This document shows positions 17,121 to 25,711 of a stretch of 64,000 nucleotides of DNA, piece by piece. Source of the DNA: Methanobacterium spitsbergense. GTDB taxonomy: Archaea; Methanobacteriota; Methanobacteria; Methanobacteriales; Methanobacteriaceae. The notes below the pieces were generated by a model. It searched no databases, was not told where the DNA came from, and was given only the letters and a program-made list of their open reading frames with translations. The stretch is taken from contig NZ_JAIOUQ010000007.1 in the NCBI RefSeq assembly GCF_019931065.1, forward strand, positions 319,962 to 383,961, read 5' to 3'. Both the position numbers and the translations under genes were made by a program. Numbering within the stretch: position 1 is the first letter of the stretch; each line of letters begins with the position of its first letter.

Positions 17121-17431
17121 CTTTTTTTTGTTATGAGGGGTAGGGAGGTATTTTCCACATATTTGGGGGACCAATTCGTGGAGGAATTGGTAAAAAATTA
17201 GAGAAGAAAACACCATCCCATACTCCTATTTATTATAGGGTGAATGTTCTATTTGATAATATGGTTTATTATATAATTATCAGGCGGGCAGGGATAAATT
17301 TTAGAAAAACTAAAAAATAAGTGTTGAAAGGCGCTTATTCCCTGCCCATATTATATTATGGGCACTGTCCTATTTGATAATTTGGTTTATTTTATTTTTA
17401 GATTTTATAATTATGATGCGGGCAGGGATGT
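17121..17431. repeat. Tandem GC-rich structured repeat (two units, possible third)
   Basis: Two units of about 80-95 bases lie in tandem. Both contain CTATTTGATAAT (17249-17260 and 17370-17381) followed by T-GGTTTATT, and both end in the identical GCGGGCAGGGAT (17284-17295 and 17418-17429). Each starts with an inner hairpin, CCTAT/ATAGG at 17225-17239 and CCCATA/TATGGG at 17345-17362. The hairpin differs in sequence but stays paired. The ends can pair as ATCCC with GGGAT in unit 1 and CCCTGCCC with GGGCAGGG in unit 2. A weaker copy, GGGGTAGGGAGGT, is at 17137-17149, and a perfect hairpin CCAATTC/GAATTGG is at 17171-17190. No coding frame explains the pattern. Confidence 0.6.
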
Positions 17432-17471
17432 GATTTTTATCAAATTTCATGGACTCATGAATTGTGAATGT

Positions 17472-17858
17472 TCAGGATAATATGTAAGATGGGTTTAAGT
17501 CTGATCCTTTTCTATTTTTATTATTTAAAAATTGAATGCTTCGTTCATAATATTTCTGAAATTCTTCTATTAAACCCTTACATAATTGTGTAAATTCCTC
17601 TTGGTCTTGTGGTTTAAGACGATCTGGTATTGATATTATAATGTCTATAAACAATTGTTCATCAGATTCATCATAGAGTGAATCATATGTCATTGTATAT
17701 CCACGATCAAAATGTAAATTATAATTACTCAAACGACCCTCAATAAAGGCACAGTGTGCTTTGTTAACTTTATTATCTTCAAATTTCAGCAATATATCGG
17801 TTGCAAAAGGTTTTGTTTGATCTAACATTTCAAATTTGATAAATTTTAAAATATACAT
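17472..17858 (-). CDS. Small paralogous protein, family copy B
   Basis: This copy aligns with those at 16387 and 18176 from MYILKFIKFEM onwards: DILLKFEDNKVN, FIEGRLSNYNL, then a strand pair, IIISIPDRLKPQD, and the final helix FQKYYERSIQF. I therefore place the start at 17858, although an in-frame ATG exists at 17942; that region is discussed as a duplicated segment. GGTG directly abuts the chosen ATG, so the start is uncertain. The C-terminus is longer than in the paralogues. No known family. Confidence 0.6.
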   Translation of the reverse strand: MYILKFIKFEMLDQTKPFATDILLKFEDNKVNKAHCAFIEGRLSNYNLHFDRGYTMTYDSLYDESDEQLFIDIIISIPDRLKPQDQEEFTQLCKGLIEEFQKYYERSIQFLNNKNRKGSDLNPSYILS

Positions 17859-17966
17859 CACCAATTCATAATTAACATTCATTATAGATAAATCTAATGA
17901 AAATAGTATATTATAGTGACTATTATCACAAAAACCAGTCATTATGGTTCAAATTAAATTCCAAAA

Positions 17967-18104
17967 TTAAATTTTAAACCACTTTTTACATTCAGGACAA
18001 TATACTCAGTAACAATGATAGTAAGATATTTATTACCCTTTGATCTGATAACGGTTTTTTTGACCTTCAAATCCACAACGGGGACATTTGATATTTTCAG
18101 CCAT
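17967..18104 (-). pseudogene. Relic of a small zinc-ribbon protein
   Basis: On the minus strand the frame begins ATG and reads MAENIKCPRCGFEGQKNRYQ. After IKG come two consecutive TAA codons, then ISYYHCY, a TGA, and finally VYCPECKKWFKI before the natural stop. The two halves give the complete CPxCGFE ... YCPECKKW pattern of a small zinc-ribbon protein, all in one frame with three stops. It is therefore a gene inactivated by point mutations without frameshift. It could still produce a 23-residue peptide. Confidence 0.6.
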
Positions 18105-18175
18105 TTTACTTCAAAATTAAGTAATTGGAACTATGATTTAATAGTTACTATTTATAATTATATTAAAAAAATTAA

Positions 18176-18532
18176 TTAACATCTTAAAGCCTTTGAACAT
18201 GACTTATCAAATATTGAGCATTGTGCTTCATAAAAATTTTCAATCGTTCCCAGATGATCCATAAATATTTTTATGGCACTCTCAAAATCTTTAGGCATAA
18301 GGTGTTCAGGAGTCAAGATACTAACTTCGATTGTCAATTGCTCATAATGTTCATTATAATCCATTCCAAGTTTAATGGAATACTCATTATTCATATAACA
18401 TTCTAGATTTTCCAATCGATCTTTTAAAAATAAATATATTTCAGGGCTAACTTCACTATCTATAAATTTAAGCAATATCCTAGTACAACCAGGCTTAATT
18501 TCATTCATTTTAATATCAAGAAATTTTAACAA
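18176..18532 (-). CDS. Small paralogous protein, family copy C
   Basis: This is a 118-residue paralogue of the genes at 16387 and 17472 (see those for the shared blocks). It begins at a TTG with a GGGG run eight bases upstream, which aligns its N-terminus LKFLDIKMNE with IKIVDIKTNE of copy A. The C-terminal tail adds two cysteines (SCSKALRC) absent from the other copies. Its promoter shares the ATATATCC element and the AAGTTC segment with copy A. Function unknown. Confidence 0.72.
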   Translation of the reverse strand: MLKFLDIKMNEIKPGCTRILLKFIDSEVSPEIYLFLKDRLENLECYMNNEYSIKLGMDYNEHYEQLTIEVSILTPEHLMPKDFESAIKIFMDHLGTIENFYEAQCSIFDKSCSKALRC

Positions 18533-18803
18533 AATTAAAGCCCCTATTATATTATTATGAACTTGAGAAAGGATATATCTTATTAAAAAAAAGGGAGTTT
18601 GTGATGTTTGTCACTAAAAACCAGTCATAGAGTGCAAGTGTAACAAAAAAATATCAATCAGTTTAATTTAATATAAATTTCATGGTTTCGTTTATCCCTA
18701 AAAATAGTCAAAAGTGTAGTCAAATAGATGTCAAGATGTTTATGAATCATAGATCATAATTTAAATTATAAAAAAATTTGATATTAACTTTCAAAAAAGT
18801 ATG

Positions 18804-19331
18804 TCAGTGAAGTAATTGTTGTTCAGATACACAGAATCTGCATAGTGCATTTGGATTTTTTAATTGACGTTTTTTTACTGGACAGAAATATATTCCATTC
18901 TCACTATGTAATACAAATCCTCCAGGAAATCGTGTTCCAATGGGATGTATAGGTTCTTCACGCACAAATGTTGTATAGGTAGCTATTATCCTAGCTATTC
19001 TAACAAAACATCTTTCATTATTTCCTTCAGCATCAATATTCTGTTGATTTAATACTTTTAAAAATTCTTGAAGCTTTTCTACATCAACATATCCGCAATA
19101 ATCATTTTTATCCTCTTTTAATTCCTTTATCCTCAAGAAAAAAGCCTTGGAAAATCTTTCAATATAATCTTCTCTGTAAGACTTTGGCATGTACTTTGCA
19201 TCTTCTCTAAGAAATGCTGCTGCAAGCATTATATCTTTCATATGAATATTTTTTGCTTCAGCTTTTACAATATCCCTGAGCTGGTTTCTTGATAATTTTT
19301 CTAGATCAAGTATCTCAAATTTTTCTAGCAT
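18804..19331 (-). CDS. UPF0305 (DUF2115) family protein, second copy
   Basis: This encodes 175 residues from the ATG at 19331, which has GGAGC upstream; earlier in-frame starts would add a hydrophobic stretch not shared by the family. It has the family blocks RNQLRDIVKAEAKNIHMKDI, REDAKYMPKSYREDY, RIKELKEDKNDY, then EEPIHPIGTRFPGGF and the cysteine signature CPVKKRQLKNPNALCRFC. The C-x14-C-x2-C pattern is shared with the copy upstream and suggests a metal or cluster site. No function is known. It is last in a minus-strand run moaC-hel308-UPF0305-UPF0305. Confidence 0.85.
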   Translation of the reverse strand: MLEKFEILDLEKLSRNQLRDIVKAEAKNIHMKDIMLAAAFLREDAKYMPKSYREDYIERFSKAFFLRIKELKEDKNDYCGYVDVEKLQEFLKVLNQQNIDAEGNNERCFVRIARIIATYTTFVREEPIHPIGTRFPGGFVLHSENGIYFCPVKKRQLKNPNALCRFCVSEQQLLH

Positions 19332-19366
19332 TTTAAAGCTCCAAATACAAAATTGATATAAAAAAA

Positions 19367-19939
19367 TCAATTTTCAGATTGAGTTATGTCCTCAAATAGT
19401 TCAGGGTCTTGTTCTGCAATGCAGAAACCACATACAGCATTGGGATTTGTTTTTTGTTTTTCTTTCACAGGGCACAAATATTTCTCTCCATCAAATTTGA
19501 CTTTAAAACCGCCCGGAAACTCTGTTCCAACAACATGTATAGGTTCATCTAATACAAAACTGGTGTAAATAGATATAATTTGGTATATTATTGGGAAATA
19601 GGGATCTTTAGGATAAATTTCCATCATTATTTTTTCTTGTTCTTCAAGCAGTGTGAGTGACTCTTTGAGTTCATCCATATCCACTGTATCGGAATAAATA
19701 TTTTTATCCTCTCTTATTTCCTTTATTCTTAAAATAAAACTTTTTATGTAAGCATCATAGAATTTTTTCCTGTAACTTGGTTGAACATATTTACCTTCTT
19801 CAATAAGATAATTACACGCTTTCATAATATGTGTTATATGAATTTTAACTGCCTCAGATTTCAGTAATCTTAGTAGTTCCAGTCTGGTTATTCCCATATT
19901 ATGTTCTAGTTCATCTCTGTTCAAGATCATTTTTATCAT
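19367..19939 (-). CDS. UPF0305 (DUF2115) family protein, first copy
   Basis: This 190-residue paralogue of the gene directly downstream has MGITRLELLRLLKSEAVKIHI, EEGKYVQPSYRKKF, RIKEIREDKNIYS, DEPIHVVGTEFPGGF and the CPVKEKQKTNPNAVCGFC signature. Two in-frame ATGs nine bases apart compete as start. The family is confined largely to methanogens. It starts 15 bases after the stop of hel308 on the same strand, so cotranscription with the helicase is likely, but a functional link is not shown by the sequence. Confidence 0.87.
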   Translation of the reverse strand: MIKMILNRDELEHNMGITRLELLRLLKSEAVKIHITHIMKACNYLIEEGKYVQPSYRKKFYDAYIKSFILRIKEIREDKNIYSDTVDMDELKESLTLLEEQEKIMMEIYPKDPYFPIIYQIISIYTSFVLDEPIHVVGTEFPGGFKVKFDGEKYLCPVKEKQKTNPNAVCGFCIAEQDPELFEDITQSEN

Positions 19940-19954
19940 ATTCTTTAATATTTA

Positions 19955-22036
19955 TCAATTATAATTAATCGCCAAATATTTATTTAATATAGCTTCTGCT
20001 GTCTTAGGGCCAATTCCATCTATTTTCAAGAGTTCATCACGGGTTACGTATCTCAAATCTTCTCCAAAAACTTTTACAAGAGATCTGGCCCGTTTTCTTC
20101 CTAATCTTTTTATACTCACAACTAATGGAACAATATCGGGTTTTACTCCATAATAAAGACGTGCAGATAACATGTCGAGTAGGTCTAATCCTGAATAGAA
20201 GTTCATAATATTACATATGTTTTTGAAAAATTTTACAAGCAGTGATGCCTCGTATGCAGACCTTCGTGTTGCAGCGGCATATACATTAAATGCATTTTCA
20301 ATTTCATATTCATTCCTTTCATCCATCCATTCCATTAATGTTGCAGCTGTTGCCTCATTATTACCTATATCTACAACAAAAACTCCCGCTTTGTTTAATT
20401 TATCCCTAACAGGTTCTTTACTTTTCCGACCTTTGAAACTTATTCGTGGCATATCTGGTGTTTTAGTTAATTCGTAGATCAGCTGGTTTGGATCAATTTC
20501 ATTGGATCTACTTGCAAACTCTCTTAGTCTAACAGCAGTTTCCACAGCATAATTACTCTTTGCAATGAGCATTCCAAATTCAGTGGTTTTAAGCCCATCT
20601 GGTGTTGGTTTGATAATACCATTTTTTATAAGGAATTCAAGTGCATTATTAACTTCATACTCCATTGAATCTGCACAATATGAATTTAAATATTCGTTGT
20701 TAGCCATTTGCCAACCATAAAATGTTTCAGAAAAAAATTCAAGTATATCTGCTGGTTTTTTTGCAAGGGTGGATGCAATTTGTGTTATTATCTGTTTGTA
20801 AACTGCATCTTTATTTTCTATGAGTTTAGAATTGGTTGATTCTATTTCTCCATGAATATAATGATCTTTAAGGTTGTAAGCTTCATCGATACTCTTTGCA
20901 ATAAGGTACGAATATCCTTCTGTATCATATCCCGGTCTGCCAGCACGACCAGACATCTGCTCGTAATCAAATACAGGTATTGGCTGAGGTCCTTGACTGG
21001 TCCATCGAGTGTAATCTCTAATTACAACATTTTTTGATGGGAGATTTACACCATACATGAGGCTTGGGGTTGCTGTAATCATTAAAAGGTTCCCTGCCCT
21101 AAATTCATCTTCGATTATCTCTTTTTGTTTGTCGAATAGACCTGCATGATGGAATGCAACTCCATTTTCAATGCATTCAGCAAGTTTTAGACATACAGCT
21201 GTTGGTAGAGACCCACGTTTTTTTGGAACATCGAGTATTTTCTGGCTTACCTCATGGAATCTAGTTCTTTGTTCACTGGTAATTTTCCTTTTGATCTTTC
21301 CTGATGTGTAATTTGCAAGTGATTCTGTAAACCTTCTAGTTGATACAAACACAAGAGCTTGGGATGATTCTTTTATGGAAGTGTTGAGAATTTTCACAAT
21401 AACATCATTTTTGTTCTTTATTTCCATTTCTTCAGTTGCCAGCACATCTTTATAAAGTGGGACTGGACGATAATCATGTTGAACAACATGAGCATCTAAC
21501 CATGAAGAAATTTCATTCATATTTTTTAGAGTTGCTGAAAGTGCTATGATCCTCATACTAGGATTCAATATTCTGGAACGTGTTATTGCACATTCCATGG
21601 TTGGGCCCCTTGAGTATTCCCCAATCATATGGAACTCATCAACAATTAGTAGATCAATGTCTCGGAGGGTATTCCATGAAAACCGGGTTATTGCATCAAA
21701 TGATTCAAATACCATAACTGCTAGATCAGAGGATGAAGGATGCTTTCCAACTTTTATCCCAAATTTCTCAAACTTTTTAAATTCCTTAACCTTTTCATTT
21801 TGTATAGAAATGAGTGGAACCGCATAAACAGCTTTACCTCCATTTAAAATAGCATTTAATGCTGCCATAACTCCAAGAACTGTTTTTCCACTGGCTGTTG
21901 GTATTGCAATTATGTAATTGTTTTTGTCTTCCAAAAATCCTGAATCTATAACTGCTTTCTGGGCAGGATTAAATTCTTTAATATTTGGATAACTTTCCTT
22001 TACAATTTCCTTAATCTCAGAATCTTTAGAATCCAT
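19955..22036 (-). CDS. hel308: Hel308-type superfamily 2 DNA helicase
   Basis: Hel308 is a 3'-5' DNA helicase of archaea acting at stalled replication forks and in recombination. Seen in the sequence: the Q-motif-like FNPAQKAVIDSG, Walker A IPTASGKTVLG, motif II DEFH, motif III SATLKN, motif VI QMSGRAGRPGYDTEG, the winged-helix and ratchet region, and a C-terminal helix-hairpin-helix (VTRDELLKIDGIGPKTAEAIL). I choose the ATG at 22036, which follows AGAGGTAAA, giving 693 residues; an in-frame start 14 codons upstream lacks such a site. moaC lies 54 bases upstream. Confidence 0.92.
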   Translation of the reverse strand: MDSKDSEIKEIVKESYPNIKEFNPAQKAVIDSGFLEDKNNYIIAIPTASGKTVLGVMAALNAILNGGKAVYAVPLISIQNEKVKEFKKFEKFGIKVGKHPSSSDLAVMVFESFDAITRFSWNTLRDIDLLIVDEFHMIGEYSRGPTMECAITRSRILNPSMRIIALSATLKNMNEISSWLDAHVVQHDYRPVPLYKDVLATEEMEIKNKNDVIVKILNTSIKESSQALVFVSTRRFTESLANYTSGKIKRKITSEQRTRFHEVSQKILDVPKKRGSLPTAVCLKLAECIENGVAFHHAGLFDKQKEIIEDEFRAGNLLMITATPSLMYGVNLPSKNVVIRDYTRWTSQGPQPIPVFDYEQMSGRAGRPGYDTEGYSYLIAKSIDEAYNLKDHYIHGEIESTNSKLIENKDAVYKQIITQIASTLAKKPADILEFFSETFYGWQMANNEYLNSYCADSMEYEVNNALEFLIKNGIIKPTPDGLKTTEFGMLIAKSNYAVETAVRLREFASRSNEIDPNQLIYELTKTPDMPRISFKGRKSKEPVRDKLNKAGVFVVDIGNNEATAATLMEWMDERNEYEIENAFNVYAAATRRSAYEASLLVKFFKNICNIMNFYSGLDLLDMLSARLYYGVKPDIVPLVVSIKRLGRKRARSLVKVFGEDLRYVTRDELLKIDGIGPKTAEAILNKYLAINYN

Positions 22037-22090
22037 AAAAATCAGTTTACCTCTTAATCTATACACAATAATCTTCATTATTTAAAATAA

Positions 22091-22558
22091 TTATTCTTTC
22101 CTCTTCTCAGAAACAACAATATCCGATATTCTTGTTGATGGATATTGTCCATTTTCGTCTTTTTCAACACTTTTTACCATATCCCACACAGTTAAAAGAG
22201 CCACACTAACTCCGGTTAGTGCTTCCATTTCTACACCTGTCTTACCATTGCATCGAACTATGACATTTGTTTCAATAAAATCATCTCCAAACTCAAAATC
22301 AACATCCACTCCTGTTATTGTGAGAGAATGACATAGAGGGATTAGATGATGGGTTGATTTGACAGCACTTATTGCTGCGATCTGGGCAGTTGTGAGAACA
22401 TTTCCCTTCTTAATTTCTTCTCGTTTAATCAAATCAATTGTAAATTTTTGTAAATGTATTTTACCTTTTGCAGTTGCAGTTCTTTTTACAACGGCCTTAT
22501 TACCCACCTCTACCATCTTTACTCCTGTATTTGAGAGGTGTGTGAATTCTTTAGCCAT
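22091..22558 (-). CDS. moaC: Cyclic pyranopterin monophosphate synthase MoaC
   Basis: MoaC converts the 3',8-cyclo-GTP product of MoaA to cyclic pyranopterin monophosphate in molybdopterin/tungstopterin synthesis, which is needed for formylmethanofuran dehydrogenase and formate dehydrogenase. The 155-residue protein has the conserved VKSTHHLIPLCHSL and RCNGKTGVEMEALTGVSVALLTVWDM blocks, the latter holding the active-site lysine region. Length is normal. GGAG precedes the start. It heads the run with hel308 and the UPF0305 genes; no other mo-gene lies nearby. Confidence 0.96.
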   Translation of the reverse strand: MAKEFTHLSNTGVKMVEVGNKAVVKRTATAKGKIHLQKFTIDLIKREEIKKGNVLTTAQIAAISAVKSTHHLIPLCHSLTITGVDVDFEFGDDFIETNVIVRCNGKTGVEMEALTGVSVALLTVWDMVKSVEKDENGQYPSTRISDIVVSEKRKE

Positions 22559-22786
22559 AATACTCTTCTCCAGGTTAATTTAAATTGGAATTTTCTATAT
22601 TATTTCTGAACATTATGTTAATATGGTATTTAAGTTAATTAATATTCTTAAGTTTTCTAAAATATCTAAAAATTTTGATCTACATATATAATAACTAAAG
22701 TGGAAAAAGATGAAAATTAATTCTTTGCAATTTGTAAAATAAAATCTTTCTTTGCAACGTTAGAATTACTTTGAATATTTTAATAA

Positions 22787-23878
22787 TTATGATTTGTTGT
22801 AGTTGTTGTTTAGAACATCACCATTCATGTTAACTATCATGCAGTCAAATTCCATTTTAAATCTTTCAGAACAAATATGTTTAATGCTTTCGGCTATGCT
22901 GTTAAATACGGGTATAACCAAGTTCTGTTTTTCTAGCAGAATTATCATTTCTTCTGTTGTGTTGGATTCATAAATTTTCATAATAAATTCTTTATTTGCA
23001 CCTGAAAGAGCAGAATGAACCGATATTACTTCTCTTCGCCCATCCGCTATGGAATGTTTAGTATTAAAAATACTTGCAGAGATTTTAATGAGCTTTCCAG
23101 CATGACCTAATAATGTTATTCTATTTACTCCCTCTTTTGATGCTTCTTCAAGCATGTATCCAACAAAGTTTCCCATTTGAATTATCTGATCGCTATTAAC
23201 ATCTAATATTCTTTTAGCAATTTTCTCACCAATATTTCCAGGTACAAAAACAAGATCTTTATACCCTTCAGCCACAGCAACATCAATTTGACATCTGTAG
23301 GATGTTTTATAACTTTTCAAGTTCATTGAACGAGCAAAACCAGTTGTCCCCAGTATGGAAATACCATCCACAATACCCAGTCGAGGATTAAGAGTCCTTT
23401 TTGCAAGTTCTTTTCCGCCAGGTACAGTAATTATCACTTCTGCACCTTTACCTTCTGGTAAATTCTTTTGTAGGTTTGATATTATCATTTCCCGGGGAGT
23501 AGGATTTATTGCAGGTTCTCCCACTGGAATTTGTAAACCTGGCTTTGTAACTGTTCCAACCCCATCTCCACCGTTAATGATTACACCAGAAGTTTCAGTT
23601 ATAATTAGATCAGCAAAAATTTCAATGTTCTTTGTAACATCGGGATCATTATATGGAAATTTAATTACAGATGCTCTTCCAGAATAAGTATTTAATTTTT
23701 CAGAATGTTCAACAAGAACATTTAGATCTCCAAGGGGTGTTTTTATTTCAACTTCAGTTATGCTTCCATTTATAGAGAGTAGGGCTGCAAGTGCAGCTGC
23801 AGTAGCTGCACTCCCTGTGGTTATCCCATATTCAGACTCTTTTAAGTGAAATCTGCCTGAAACTGCCCCTTTAGCCAT
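22787..23878 (-). CDS. cbiD: Cobalt-precorrin-5B (C1)-methyltransferase CbiD
   Basis: CbiD methylates C-1 of cobalt-precorrin-5B in the anaerobic (early cobalt) pathway to cobalamin-type cofactors, which methanogens need for methyl transfer. The 363-residue protein begins with the family signature YGITTGSAATAAALAAL and continues with TPLGDL, GGDGVGTVTKPGLQIPVGEPAINPTPREMI, the ITVPGGKELAKRTLNPRLGIVDGISILGTTG block and MGNFVGYML. Length is normal. It lies 16 bases downstream of the thioredoxin-like gene on the same strand. Confidence 0.96.
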   Translation of the reverse strand: MAKGAVSGRFHLKESEYGITTGSAATAAALAALLSINGSITEVEIKTPLGDLNVLVEHSEKLNTYSGRASVIKFPYNDPDVTKNIEIFADLIITETSGVIINGGDGVGTVTKPGLQIPVGEPAINPTPREMIISNLQKNLPEGKGAEVIITVPGGKELAKRTLNPRLGIVDGISILGTTGFARSMNLKSYKTSYRCQIDVAVAEGYKDLVFVPGNIGEKIAKRILDVNSDQIIQMGNFVGYMLEEASKEGVNRITLLGHAGKLIKISASIFNTKHSIADGRREVISVHSALSGANKEFIMKIYESNTTEEMIILLEKQNLVIPVFNSIAESIKHICSERFKMEFDCMIVNMNGDVLNNNYNKS

Positions 23879-23894
23879 TTTTATTAAACATCTT

Positions 23895-24164
23895 TTAAGC
23901 TTTTTTTTCTGCCATCTCTTCTTTGATAGCTTCTAAAAGTTCTTCTTTACCTGGAGCACCAACAAATCTAACAACACCATTTAGTGCAACAGCAGGAACA
24001 GCCATTAGGCCATATTCTCTAGCTTTTTCTTGATCAACCATTATATCTATTTTTTCAACTTCTATATCATTCGGCATGTCTTTTTTAACATCTTCCACCA
24101 GTTGAACAGCCATAGGGCAGTATGGACAAGATGGGGATGTAAACACTTCAATTTTAACTACCAT
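23895..24164 (-). CDS. Thioredoxin/glutaredoxin-like protein with CPYC site
   Basis: This is an 89-residue redox protein with the active site SPSCPYCPMAVQLVEDV near the N-terminus and the cis-proline strand VPAVALNGVVRFVGAP. It resembles the small thioredoxin-like proteins of methanogens (Mj0307/MTH807 type) that reduce disulfides, probably including targets of methanogenesis. The ATG at 24164 follows AGGTGAAAA; an in-frame GTG inside that site is rejected. It lies between sppA and cbiD on the same strand. Confidence 0.9.
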   Translation of the reverse strand: MVVKIEVFTSPSCPYCPMAVQLVEDVKKDMPNDIEVEKIDIMVDQEKAREYGLMAVPAVALNGVVRFVGAPGKEELLEAIKEEMAEKKA

Positions 24165-24217
24165 ATTTTTCACCTCGGAATATTAAAATTTATCTAGCTT
24201 TTCTGTTACTTAATCAT

Positions 24218-25159
24218 TCAATAAATTGAAGGCATATTAATATTGTTGTCGGTACCGTTCTTTAAATTGTTTCCAATACCCAATCCAATTGAATATGCAA
24301 TTTTTGATGACAAACTATTGAGGATGTCTAAAAGCCCGGATGTTGTTGATATTGTAACGGTATTATAACTTCCTTTTATACCGCCGAGTTTTGCAGCTAT
24401 ATCTAGTGCATGAGTTTTTCCACCAGTGTCATCTACCAGTTTTAAATCTTTAGCTTGTGTTCCGGTATATATTTTACCCTCTGCAATACTGCTTGTATAA
24501 TTTTTGTCTAGATGTCTATTATCTGAAACAATTGTAATAAAATGATCATAATCTTGATCAACCATTCCTTGAAGCATATTTTTTTCATCGGTGGTTAAAT
24601 TTCTATAGTCCGCACCCATATCTTTGTACTGGCCTGCTTTAATGGAATATTTGTTTATACCATTCATCTGGTAATATTTTGACAGATCTGTTAGTTCCAT
24701 TATCACACCTATACTACCCACCATGGATGATGGACTTGCAACTATCTTATCTGCTGAAGAAGCTGCTAGATACGCCCCAGAAGCTCCAACGTCACTAATC
24801 CATACAACTACTGGTTTTTTACTGTCTTTAATTATTTCCATTATTTCTTCACTAGCAACAGGAGATCCTCCGGGACTATTAACATCTAGAAGTATTGAAC
24901 TAACACTGCTATCAGCTTCGGCCTTTGAAATTGCATCTTGCACTGTTTCGGGAGTGATAACACTTCCTCCATTAATACCGGATGATCCATATGCAATCTC
25001 TCCTTGTAAAGGTATAATTGCAACTGTATCACCATTTGGACTCATATTTATCGTACCGTTAGAACTTCCAACTAAAGCTGATATTCCTAATATTAGGATT
25101 ATTATAAAAAATAATCCTCCAAAAACTATGGATAAAACGATTTTGCTGTCTCTTTTCAT
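24218..25159 (-). CDS. sppA: Signal peptide peptidase SppA (serine-lysine membrane protease)
   Basis: SppA degrades leftover signal peptides at the membrane. From the ATG at 25159 (GAGTGAT upstream) the protein has 313 residues, with one N-terminal transmembrane segment at about 8-30 and the protease domain outside. The likely catalytic pair is S127 in GASGAYLAAS and K179 in GQYKD, 52 residues apart as in the archaeal enzyme of Thermococcus. Other motifs are LDVNSPGGSP and SSMVGSIGVI. Length is typical of the short archaeal form. It is the first gene of a run with the thioredoxin-like gene and cbiD. Confidence 0.94.
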   Translation of the reverse strand: MKRDSKIVLSIVFGGLFFIIILILGISALVGSSNGTINMSPNGDTVAIIPLQGEIAYGSSGINGGSVITPETVQDAISKAEADSSVSSILLDVNSPGGSPVASEEIMEIIKDSKKPVVVWISDVGASGAYLAASSADKIVASPSSMVGSIGVIMELTDLSKYYQMNGINKYSIKAGQYKDMGADYRNLTTDEKNMLQGMVDQDYDHFITIVSDNRHLDKNYTSSIAEGKIYTGTQAKDLKLVDDTGGKTHALDIAAKLGGIKGSYNTVTISTTSGLLDILNSLSSKIAYSIGLGIGNNLKNGTDNNINMPSIY

Positions 25160-25711
25160 CAATATCACTCAATTAATGAATAAATTTTAAAGGTATATTT
25201 GTAAATTTAAATATTTTATTCATAAATTATATTTCACTCAAATTTGTTATAATATTGAACTAAGAATTTTTATTTGATATACCATAAATATTCTGTTAAT
25301 AAAACCATATATATCTAATCTCTTTGAAAAAATCTTAATACATCTTATAGAATGCCCTCACATGTCACAAAAATCATACATTCAAGTTTATTAAGCCATT
25401 TAAGTTGGAATTTGCATTGTTTAATCATAACTTCAAAATTTGTATAATATTATAATTTTTATAATCAACTTATTTATTCCATCATTAAATAGGGTTATTT
25501 ACTAAACCTAAGTAAAAAACTACATGATTAATTAATTTATTTAATGTTATATCCTGAAAATATTTATTAGATATTAATTTTACTTAACCATTAACCTATA
25601 AATGCCGTTTTATATTATTTTTTTAATGTCCTTGAATATCAAATCCTTTAAATATCATATTTGAAATCTAGACCAAATGTGTAAATAATTTGTGAATAAC
25701 TTAGGAACAGT
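25160..25711. other. AT-rich intergenic region
   Basis: About 550 bases lie between sppA and a broken membrane-protein gene, both on the minus strand. An AAATATTTTAT-type TATA candidate for sppA lies near 25205-25215. No frame of note, hairpin or relic was recognised in the remainder. Confidence 0.35.

Noticed and set aside
17121..17431. The repeats as a CRISPR array
   Set aside because: Only two or three imperfect copies exist, the units differ in length, and the shared blocks are split within each unit rather than separated by unique spacers of constant size.
24723..25190. A 155-codon plus-strand frame opposite sppA
   Set aside because: It is antisense to a well-supported protease gene and its translation resembles no protein family.
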